Both the position numbers and the translations under genes were made by a program. Below are positions 33,811 through 40,314 of a DNA stretch of 40,314 nt, one piece after another; positions within the stretch are counted from its first letter, which is position 1, and every line of letters begins with the position of its first letter. The DNA is from Eshraghiella sp045542375 (GTDB lineage: Bacteria > Bacillota > Clostridia > Lachnospirales > Lachnospiraceae), in NCBI GenBank assembly GCA_045542375.1, contig JAZQKW010000097.1:1-40314 (forward strand), in the 5' to 3' direction. The notes beneath the pieces were generated by a model. It was not told the origin of the DNA. It did not search any database and was given only the letters and a program-made list of their open reading frames with translations.

Positions 33811-36354
33811 ATGTTAAGAGAAGGAATGTTTATAGCAGACAGATATGAGATACTTGAGAAAATAGGTTCAGGAGGAATGTCTGACGTATACAGAGCAAAA
33901 TGTCACAAATTAAACAGATATGTTGCAATTAAAGTATTAAAGTCAGAATACAGTGAGGATAAGACCTTTGTATCCAAGTTCCGTGCTGAAGCACAGTCAG
34001 CAGCCGGTCTCATGCACTCTAACATTGTTAATGTATATGACGTTGGAGAAGAGAACGGAGTATACTATATTGTTATGGAGCTTGTTGAGGGAATTACCCT
34101 TAAGAAGTACATTGATAAGAAAGGTAAGCTTGGAATAAGAGAGGCTGTAAGTATCGCAATACAGGTTGCGCAGGGTATTGAAGCAGCTCACAAGCATAAT
34201 ATTGTTCATAGAGATATTAAGCCACAGAACATTATTATCTCTAAAGAAGGTAAAGTAAAGGTTACTGATTTTGGTATAGCAAGAGCAGCTACATCTAATA
34301 CAATTAACTCAGTTGTAATGGGTTCAGTGCATTATATTTCACCTGAACAGGCAAGAGGTGGATACAGTGATGAGAAGAGTGATATATACTCATTTGGTAT
34401 TGCACTTTTTGAAATGCTTACGGGAAAAGTTCCGTTTGAAGGCGATACTACAGTATCTATCGCATTACAGCATATTCAGAATGATATGATTTCACCTAAG
34501 ACATATCTTCCTGAGATACCTGTCAGCGTTGAGAAGATTGTTTTGAAATGTACCCAGAAGAAGACAGAGCGCAGATACCAGAATATGTCTGACCTTATAG
34601 CAGACCTTAAGCGCTCACTCGTTACTCCGGACGAGGATTTTGTAGTAATTGGTGCGGCACTTACATCGGATGCACCAACCAAGATGATTGCACCGGAAGA
34701 GATGAACGAGATTACTCAGAAGATGTCTCAAGGATTGAATGTTATTAATCCTAATCAGCAGCTTGATGAATATTCAGAGGATTTGGACGAAGATATTCCT
34801 GATGATTCATATGATGAAATCATAGAGGACGACATTGTTGATGAAGATATAGAAGAAAATGATGATAATCGTGCCGCTAAGAAATTAGATAAGATAATCA
34901 CAATTCTTGGTATTATTGTAGCAGTTGTTATCGTAATTATTACGATTGTTGTTATTACTAAGGTTTCTAAGATGCTTAAGAAGCCGGAAGAACAGAAGAA
35001 ACCGGGTGTTACAACTGAACAGGTTGATGATGACAAAATAAGAGTACCTGCATTAATTGGCAAGACATATGCTGAAGCAGAGAAGATGCTTAATGATGTT
35101 GGTCTTGGAATTAAGAAGGTTGAAGAGTTCTCTAATGAATATGAAGCAGGTATTATTTTCAAGCAGAGTATGGATGCAGGAGAAATTGCACCAGAGCATA
35201 CACAGATTATTGTTACAATAAGTAAAGGACCTAATATTTTCAAGCTTGAGAATATCGTAGGCAAGAAACAGGATGAAGCACTTAAGTATCTTGATAAGGA
35301 AAGTTTAAAATACGAACTTAAGTATACAGAAACAGAAGATGATTCACTAGTTGGTGTAGTAGCTGAAAGCAACCCTGTTCAGGGAACAGAGGTTAAGAGT
35401 GGTGACACTATTGTGCTTACTATTTATCAGCTTAAGGGACAGCAGAATGAAGTGGTACCTGACCTTGAAGGTAAGACAGAGTCAGAGGCAAGAAGAGAGA
35501 TTGAATCTCTTGGATTCAAGATTGGCGATGTAACTTATGAATACAGTGATGAAATTGAAAAGGATAAGGTTATTTCACAGAGCGGTCCTAAGGTAGGAGA
35601 GGAAGCTCCTCTTGATACAGTAATTCATCTTGTAGTAAGCAATGGTAAGGAAGAAATTAAGGTTCCTGAAATCGTTGGTAAGACAGAAACAGAAGCTAAT
35701 AAGCTTATTGAAGATGCTAAGCTTGCAATTGGAGAAGTAACTAAGGTATACAGCGATACAGTACCTGCAGGAACTGTAATCTCAATTGATAATGTTAAGT
35801 CTGGAGATGATGCCAAGGCAGGAGATAAGATTAACTTCACAGTAAGTCTTGGTGAAGAGCCTGAATCAATACCGAAGGTAGTTGATAAGTTTACAGTATC
35901 AGAAGTTAGCTCAAAGTTAGACAGTGTTGATATTGATCGTAGTAAGAAGGTTGTATTTAAGTATGTACTTGAATACGAAGATGTGGATGGACGTCCTGCT
36001 TCATTACAGATAGCTGCAGCAGAGTATGCTAATTACTACGAAATGCTCGAGAAGGCACCATATAATATAGACTCAGAAATTTCTACAGCCAAGAAGGGTC
36101 CGGCAAAGCTGACTCTTACGGTTACATATTATATGAATGTACCGGAAGAGACAACACCAGCAGAAACAGAGCCTGCAGAGACAGAGGCACCTACAGAGAC
36201 AGAAGCACCTACAGAGACAGAAACACCTACAGAAACAACACCTGTAGAGACAACACCTGCAGAGGGTGCAGTAGTGTCAGAAGATGACAATCTTATGACT
36301 GCTGCAGAAACAACAGGAACAATAACAATTACTCATAATGTTGAAATTCAGTAA
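33811..36354 (+). CDS. prkC: PASTA-domain Ser/Thr kinase PrkC/PknB with a repeat-rich tail
   Basis: 847 residues, longer than the usual 600-700. The cytoplasmic kinase domain (about 1-275) has GSGGMSDVYRAK, VAIKVLK, HRDIKPQN, DFGIAR and SPEQARGG. An acidic juxtamembrane stretch (about 310-350, rich in Asp/Glu) leads to one membrane helix (about 361-384). Outside are four PASTA repeats (about 410-690), which bind muropeptides or lipid II in this family. A further domain of about 90 residues follows, then a Thr/Glu/Pro tandem-repeat tail (about 781-818) and a short end, TITITHNVEIQ. The kinase controls growth, cell-wall synthesis and dormancy exit in related bacteria. The tail resembles a cell-wall-spanning linker, but there is no LPxTG motif. 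Confidence 0.95.
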   Translation: MLREGMFIADRYEILEKIGSGGMSDVYRAKCHKLNRYVAIKVLKSEYSEDKTFVSKFRAEAQSAAGLMHSNIVNVYDVGEENGVYYIVMELVEGITLKKYIDKKGKLGIREAVSIAIQVAQGIEAAHKHNIVHRDIKPQNIIISKEGKVKVTDFGIARAATSNTINSVVMGSVHYISPEQARGGYSDEKSDIYSFGIALFEMLTGKVPFEGDTTVSIALQHIQNDMISPKTYLPEIPVSVEKIVLKCTQKKTERRYQNMSDLIADLKRSLVTPDEDFVVIGAALTSDAPTKMIAPEEMNEITQKMSQGLNVINPNQQLDEYSEDLDEDIPDDSYDEIIEDDIVDEDIEENDDNRAAKKLDKIITILGIIVAVVIVIITIVVITKVSKMLKKPEEQKKPGVTTEQVDDDKIRVPALIGKTYAEAEKMLNDVGLGIKKVEEFSNEYEAGIIFKQSMDAGEIAPEHTQIIVTISKGPNIFKLENIVGKKQDEALKYLDKESLKYELKYTETEDDSLVGVVAESNPVQGTEVKSGDTIVLTIYQLKGQQNEVVPDLEGKTESEARREIESLGFKIGDVTYEYSDEIEKDKVISQSGPKVGEEAPLDTVIHLVVSNGKEEIKVPEIVGKTETEANKLIEDAKLAIGEVTKVYSDTVPAGTVISIDNVKSGDDAKAGDKINFTVSLGEEPESIPKVVDKFTVSEVSSKLDSVDIDRSKKVVFKYVLEYEDVDGRPASLQIAAAEYANYYEMLEKAPYNIDSEISTAKKGPAKLTLTVTYYMNVPEETTPAETEPAETEAPTETEAPTETETPTETTPVETTPAEGAVVSEDDNLMTAAETTGTITITHNVEIQ
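36151..36264 (+). repeat. Tandem repeats in prkC encoding a Thr/Glu/Pro tail
   Basis: Seven consecutive in-frame units run 15, 15, 18, 18, 18, 15 and 15 bases. They encode TTPAE, TEPAE, TEAPTE, TEAPTE, TETPTE, TTPVE and TTPAE. The 18-base units at 36181-36198 and 36199-36216 differ at one base. Being multiples of three, length changes would not break the frame. Confidence 0.85.
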
Positions 36355-36362
36355 GAGGAATT

Positions 36363-37241
36363 ATGCAAGGTAAGATAATTAAGGGTATTGCAGGATTTTA
36401 CTACGTACACGTCACAGGCTGTGGCGTGTACGAGTGTAAGGCAAAAGGAATATTCAGAAATAAGAATATCAGACCACTTGTTGGTGATAATGTTGAGATT
36501 GATATTATAGATGATGTTAATTTCAAAGGCAACATAACAGATATTTTACCACGAAATAATGAACTCATCAGACCAGCGGTTGCTAATATAGATCAGTCGC
36601 TGGTTGTTTTTGCGTCATTATCTCCGGCACCTAATTTTAATCTCTTATCAAGGTTTTTGTGCATGATGGAATATAATGAGATTCCAACAGTAATATGCTT
36701 TAATAAAACAGACCAGATTGAAGATGACAGATTGCAGGAGATAGTTAAGAATTTTGAAGGAGCAGGATGCAGAATATTGATGACAAGTACAGTAACGGGA
36801 CAGGGATTATCTGAACTGCGGGAAGTACTTGAAGGCAAGACAACAGCCCTTGCAGGCCCTTCAGGAGTTGGTAAATCATCAATGCTTAATGCCGTATATC
36901 CGGATGCAGATGTTAAGACCGGAGAAATCAGTGAGAAAATCAATCGAGGTAAACACACAACCAGACATACAGAAATATTCCATATTGAAGGAAGTACCTA
37001 TGTTATGGATACTCCGGGATTTACTTCACTGGATTATTCTGTTATGGAAGACAAAGAACTGAGATTTTATTTTAATGAGTTTTCAGAACATGAAGGACAA
37101 TGCAGATTTAACGGTTGTGTTCATGTGAATGAGCCGGGATGCTCGGTAAAAAATGCAGTATCAGAAGGAACAATATCAAAGCTCAGATATGATATATATC
37201 TTGAAATGTACAATGAATTAAAGAATAAGAGGAAATACTAA
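36363..37241 (+). CDS. rsgA: Ribosome small-subunit-dependent GTPase RsgA
   Basis: 292 residues. It is a circularly permuted GTPase that helps 30S maturation. An N-terminal OB fold (about 1-65) leads to the GTPase, whose motifs come in permuted order: FNKTDQ (G4), then GPSGVGKSS (G1, about 160-168), then DTPGFTSLD (G3). The C-terminal zinc site is C-R-F-N-G-C-V-H-V-N-E-P-G-C. It lies eight bases after prkC. In Bacillus this family (YloQ/CpgA) is a substrate of PrkC, in line with the gene order. Confidence 0.96.
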   Translation: MQGKIIKGIAGFYYVHVTGCGVYECKAKGIFRNKNIRPLVGDNVEIDIIDDVNFKGNITDILPRNNELIRPAVANIDQSLVVFASLSPAPNFNLLSRFLCMMEYNEIPTVICFNKTDQIEDDRLQEIVKNFEGAGCRILMTSTVTGQGLSELREVLEGKTTALAGPSGVGKSSMLNAVYPDADVKTGEISEKINRGKHTTRHTEIFHIEGSTYVMDTPGFTSLDYSVMEDKELRFYFNEFSEHEGQCRFNGCVHVNEPGCSVKNAVSEGTISKLRYDIYLEMYNELKNKRKY

Positions 37242-37906
37242 TGAATAAATATTTATCACCATCAATGTTATCAGCAGATTTTACTAAATTAGGAGAACAG
37301 TTACAGATCATAGAGAATGCAGGAAACAGAATCCTTCATGTAGATGTAATGGATGGACTCTTTGTTCCAAGTATTTCATTTGGTATGCCTGTAATTGAGT
37401 CAATAAGACCATCAAGCAAGATGATTTTTGATGTGCATATGATGGTAATTGACCCTGAGCGATATATAGAAGATATTCGCAAGAGTGGTGCAGACATAAT
37501 CTCTTTCCATGTAGAAGCATGTAAATGTATCGTTGACACTCTTAAGAAGATTAAAGAGCTTGGTGCTAAGCCTGCTCTTGCAATCAATCCTGAGACACCT
37601 ATGGAAACCTTACGTCCATATCTTCAGTATTGTGAAGAAGTTGTGGTTATGAGTGTTCATCCGGGCTTTGGAGGACAGTCTTTTATAGAGGCATCCTTTG
37701 ACAGAATCAAGGAACTCAGAGATATGAGAGCAGAAATGGGACTTGATTTTGCAATTGAGGTTGATGGTGGAATTAAGTTATCTAATGTGGAAGACGTTCT
37801 TAAATGCGGAGCAGATATAATTGTTGCAGGTTCGGCTGTATTCAAAGACGACATTGCAGAGAATGTAAGACAGTTTAAATCAATAATTTCAAAATATGAG
37901 GATTAA
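37241..37906 (+). CDS. rpe: Ribulose-phosphate 3-epimerase
   Basis: 221 residues, a single TIM barrel. It interconverts ribulose-5-phosphate and xylulose-5-phosphate in the pentose phosphate pathway. Motifs are PSMLSADFTKLGEQ, LHVDVMDGLFVPSISFG, FDVHMMV, MSVHPGFGGQSF and IEVDGGI. These carry the metal-binding His and Asp residues of the family. The start overlaps the rsgA stop by one base (TAATG), with AAGAGGAA ahead. Confidence 0.97.
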   Translation: MNKYLSPSMLSADFTKLGEQLQIIENAGNRILHVDVMDGLFVPSISFGMPVIESIRPSSKMIFDVHMMVIDPERYIEDIRKSGADIISFHVEACKCIVDTLKKIKELGAKPALAINPETPMETLRPYLQYCEEVVVMSVHPGFGGQSFIEASFDRIKELRDMRAEMGLDFAIEVDGGIKLSNVEDVLKCGADIIVAGSAVFKDDIAENVRQFKSIISKYED

Positions 37907-37909
37907 TAA

Positions 37910-38557
37910 GTGAAGACATTAATTATTTCCGGCGGCAGATTCCAGAAGGATTTTGCCGTTTCCTTTTTAGAAAAAAACAGATACGACTATGTAATTGCTG
38001 TGGATAAGGGCGCAGCATATGCGGAAGAACTGAATATCAAGCCTGATTTGGTGGTAGGAGATTTGGATTCTTATGTGAAGGAGTTCAGTCAATTTTTCGA
38101 TGGGGTTGATATAGAAAAGTTTAATCCCATAAAGGATGATACGGATACCGCCATTGCCATAAGATTGGCATTTAGAAGGGGACACGATACGGATATTATA
38201 TGTGGAACCGGTGGCAGAATTGACCATATGCTTGGCAACATTCATGTTCTTCAGATGATGGCACTAAATGGAATTAAAGCAAGAATAGTTGATGAATGTA
38301 ATACACTTTTCCTGGCGGCAGAATCTTTTGTCATTGATAGAGAAGAGTTTGACAGAAAATATGTGTCTTTTATACCTTTTGGCGGGGAGGTTAAAGGGTT
38401 AAAATTAAAAGGCTTTAAGTATAACCTTAACGGATATGACTTAAAGCCCGGAATTACAAGATGTATCAGCAATGAACTCACAGAAGACAGAGCAACTGTG
38501 GAATTCAAAAGCGGTATACTGATTGTTATTAACTCATCAGACATTGAATCTGAATAA
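37910..38557 (+). CDS. thiN: Thiamine pyrophosphokinase
   Basis: 215 residues from GTG at 37910, with GAGGA about nine bases upstream. It converts thiamine to thiamine diphosphate. Motifs are VGDLDSY (about 45-51), KDDTDTAIAIRLA and GTGGRIDHMLGNIH. It is the last gene of the long plus-strand run. Its last 21 bases overlap the ychF end on the opposite strand, and no terminator is visible in between. Confidence 0.94.
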   Translation: MKTLIISGGRFQKDFAVSFLEKNRYDYVIAVDKGAAYAEELNIKPDLVVGDLDSYVKEFSQFFDGVDIEKFNPIKDDTDTAIAIRLAFRRGHDTDIICGTGGRIDHMLGNIHVLQMMALNGIKARIVDECNTLFLAAESFVIDREEFDRKYVSFIPFGGEVKGLKLKGFKYNLNGYDLKPGITRCISNELTEDRATVEFKSGILIVINSSDIESE

Positions 38558-39634
38558 AATAACATCTCCATCTTTTACAACATATTCTTTACCTTCAATA
38601 CCAACAAGTCCTTTTTCCTTGGCTACGGCATATGTTCCGCAGTCTAAAAGGTCCTGATAATATACAACTTCAGCTTTGATAAATCCACGTTCAAAATCAC
38701 TGTGAATCTTACCGGCAGCCCCCGGTGCCTTAGTACCATTCTTAATTGTCCATGCTCTTGTCTCAGTAGGACCGGCAGTTAAGAAGCTGATAAGACCAAG
38801 AAGCTTGTAGCTTGCCTTGATTAATTTGTCAAGGCCTGATTCTGAAAGTCCAAGGTCTTCTAAGAACATTTTCTTCTCATCATCTTCAAGCTCTGAAATC
38901 TCTTCTTCAATCTGAGCACATACCACAAATACTTCACTGCCTTCTGAAGCGGCAAATTCACGAACTTGTGCAACATGCTCATTAGATGCTGCGTCATCCG
39001 CAAGCTCGTCCTCAGATACGTTGGCTGCATAGATTACCGGCTTTAATGTGAGAAGGTCGTATGTAGATAAGAGTGCCATCTGGTCATCATCATCTACTGA
39101 AAAGCTTCTTGCGGACTTTCCGTTTTCAAGGTGTTCCTTAAGTGCCTCAAGGAGTTCAAGCTCCTTAGCAAGGGACTTGTCATTGCGGGCTCCTTTAGAA
39201 ACCTTCGCAATTCTTCTTTCAAGAATATCTATATCTGAGAAAATAAGCTCAAAATTAATTGTCTCAATATCTCTAAGCGGGTCAATTGAACCGTCAACGT
39301 GAACGATATTAGTATTTTCAAAACATCTTACTACGTGTACGATAGCGTCAGTCTCTCTGATATGTGAGAGGAACTGGTTACCAAGTCCTTCACCCTTAGA
39401 CGCACCCTTAACAAGACCTGCGATATCAACAAATTCAATAACAGCCGGTACTATTTTAGCTGAATCATAAAGCTTGGCAAGCATATCAAGTCTTTCGTCC
39501 GGAACTGTAACAACGCCTACGTTAGGGTCGATGGTACAGAATGGGTAGTTAGCTGATTCTGCGCCCGCTTTGGTTAATGAGTTAAAAAGTGTACTTTTAC
39601 CTACGTTAGGTAATCCTACGATACCAAGTTTCAT
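38537..39634 (-). CDS. ychF: Redox-regulated ATPase YchF (Obg-like)
   Basis: 365 residues, standard length. It is a P-loop protein of the Obg family that prefers ATP and binds ribosomes. Motifs are LPNVGKSTLFNSLT (about 8-21), FVDIAGLVKGASKGEGLGNQFL and NVSE in the G4 position, the change that gives ATP preference. The C-terminal TGS domain (about 280-363) includes RAWTIKNGTKAPGAAGKIHSDF. The start follows AAAGGAGAATGA on the minus strand. The end overlaps thiN antisense, with the codons of both frames in register. Confidence 0.97.
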   Translation of the reverse strand: MKLGIVGLPNVGKSTLFNSLTKAGAESANYPFCTIDPNVGVVTVPDERLDMLAKLYDSAKIVPAVIEFVDIAGLVKGASKGEGLGNQFLSHIRETDAIVHVVRCFENTNIVHVDGSIDPLRDIETINFELIFSDIDILERRIAKVSKGARNDKSLAKELELLEALKEHLENGKSARSFSVDDDDQMALLSTYDLLTLKPVIYAANVSEDELADDAASNEHVAQVREFAASEGSEVFVVCAQIEEEISELEDDEKKMFLEDLGLSESGLDKLIKASYKLLGLISFLTAGPTETRAWTIKNGTKAPGAAGKIHSDFERGFIKAEVVYYQDLLDCGTYAVAKEKGLVGIEGKEYVVKDGDVILFRFNV

Positions 39635-39684
39635 ATATATTCATTCTCCTTTGAATAATCTATTGTGATGTTCAATCCCGTAGA

Positions 39685-39714
39685 ATTATATCACAGTGTT
39701 CCTCTGTTTCTCAA
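39685..39714 (-). promoter_or_regulatory. Putative promoter of ychF
   Basis: On the minus strand TTGAGA (39714-39709), an 18-base spacer and a perfect TATAAT (39690-39685), about 50 bases before the ATG at 39634. It supports independent leftward transcription of ychF. Confidence 0.6.
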
Positions 39715-39818
39715 GTCATTTAGAGGTGTTTTTAACAAAACATAAACATTTTATAAATAAATCTAAAATAATGAACAGGTACAATTGCTAACATAATAAT
39801 GAAAAGGAGCAATTAAAA

Positions 39819-40048
39819 ATGAATAACACAACTAAACACACAGCAGGAAATTGAACAGGAGATGTTAGAAATGAGTGAACAGTTTTCTACATACTAAGGG
39901 TATTAAGGAAAAATATAAATTAGTTATCGAGAATATCAAGAAGGGGGCAAAAGCAGCTCCTGCCAATACTGCAGCACAAATTGCAAGGGTTCAGGCACAT
40001 ACTCAGGCGGCTGTTGCCCGTGCAAACGCTATCGGCATTTATAGGTAG
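39819..40048 (+). pseudogene. Small frameshifted ORF of unknown function
   Basis: An ATG at 39819 has a good AAAGGAG site (39803-39809), but its frame stops after 11 codons (TGA at 39852). Coding-like sequence continues in the next frame (about 39823-39894: NTQQEIEQEMLEMSEQFST) and then the third (about 39899-40045: GIKEKYKLVIENIKKGAKAA and onward, rich in Ala, to TAG at 40046). Two shifts in the same direction, each explained by one extra base, would turn a protein of about 75 residues into this remnant. No family is recognised. It could also be several unrelated short frames. Confidence 0.4.
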
Positions 40049-40065
40049 GAGGAACGCTGTTATCC

Positions 40066-40314
40066 GTGAGATTTTACTGTAATTATTATGAATTGGGAAA
40101 AAATACATAAAGATATAAGACTTAGATTGAATATTTTTTTATTATAATGAACTTCGTAAATACCGCAGTTGTGGTATTGTTATGCTTACCAAATATCGCA
40201 AATACAATAGTCAGGTATATTCGGCTGCTAAAGCATTCAGTTTTGCATCCGCATGTGTATCCATGCTAACGCTGGAAACAACGATGCTGACAACTTTCGG
40301 AGAATCAACTATGA
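40066..40314 (+). pseudogene. Second small frameshifted ORF, runs off the right edge
   Basis: An AGGAGG site at 40047-40052 has no well-placed ATG after it. Short frames then join only through shifts. GTG 40066 onward (RFYCNYYELGK) stops, and ATG 40088 (MNWEKIHKDIRLRLNIF) stops at 40145 just after a run of seven T (40134-40140). A third frame (YYNELRKYRSCGIVMLTKYR and onward) stays open from there to base 40314. One T fewer would join the last two. The product is unknown. The rest of 39635-39818 holds only the ychF promoter and AT-rich sequence. Confidence 0.35.

Noticed and set aside
34755..35372. A 205-codon minus-strand ORF within prkC, very Ser/Ile-rich.
   Set aside because: It is the reverse reading of the acidic juxtamembrane region, membrane helix and first PASTA repeats; it has no independent support.
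39920..40108. A 62-codon minus-strand ORF at the right end.
   Set aside because: It has no ribosome binding site and its Cys-rich text is the reverse of the Ala-rich plus-strand segment.
40162..40177. Imperfect dyad near TACCGCAGTTGTGGTA as an operator or attachment site.
   Set aside because: It has a two-base centre and mismatches, no promoter in register and no mobile-element genes nearby; chance cannot be excluded.

Overview
The window is AT-rich chromosomal DNA from a Gram-positive Firmicute, most likely a Lachnospiraceae-type Clostridium (inference). The reasons are the gene order priA-def-fmt-rsmB-rlmN-stp-prkC-rsgA-rpe-thiN, a Rex regulator, the alr-mazF-hemolysin order, a meso-DAP-type MurE (DNPR motif), a SpoIIIE/FtsK translocase, strong AGGAGG ribosome binding sites and frequent GTG/TTG starts. 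I see no rRNA, tRNA, CRISPR array, insertion sequence or phage gene.

Layout. (1) 1-2087, minus strand: one open frame that runs off the left edge and encodes at least 695 residues of a secreted protein with an extraordinarily cysteine-rich N-terminal half. Divergent from it is a membrane-embedded LuxR-type regulator (2218-3321). Their promoters face each other and overlap, with a perfect inverted repeat beside them. (2) 3405-5484, plus: a membrane protein with a zinc ribbon at each end, a GNAT acetyltransferase and AroB, closed by a strong terminator. (3) 5547-8868, minus: a punA / ABC-F ATPase / small membrane protein operon read leftward, its genes translationally coupled. (4) 8974-10438, plus: a two-gene ABC-2 type exporter. 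(5) 10496-38557, plus: a near-continuous housekeeping run of 24 genes. It starts with rex and a coiled-coil protein and a terminator, then nnr, alr, mazF, a CBS-domain membrane protein and metY. A terminator-like hairpin carrying the tepA ribosome binding site follows, then tepA, uppP (own promoter), ftsK, fhs, murF, folD, murE, priA, def, fmt, rsmB, rlmN, stp, prkC, rsgA, rpe and thiN. (6) 38537-39634, minus: ychF, overlapping thiN tail to tail. (7) 39635-40314: the ychF promoter, then a low-density stretch with at least two small frames broken by apparent +1 frameshifts.

How the genes work together. The long plus-strand run mixes cell-wall synthesis and its control (alr, murF, murE, uppP, the PASTA kinase PrkC and its phosphatase), one-carbon metabolism feeding initiator-tRNA formylation and its removal (fhs, folD, fmt, def), translation and ribosome maturation (rsmB, rlmN, rsgA, ychF), and chromosome maintenance (ftsK, priA).

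The most unusual content is at the two ends: the cysteine-rich secreted protein with its divergent membrane-bound regulator on the left, and the frameshifted small ORFs on the right. Inside the operon the notable points are the hairpin that combines a terminator with the tepA ribosome binding site, a MazF toxin gene with no antitoxin gene beside it, a UppP with an Asn in place of a conserved motif Ser, and a tandem-repeat tail on the PASTA kinase. No statement here has been tested against a database.
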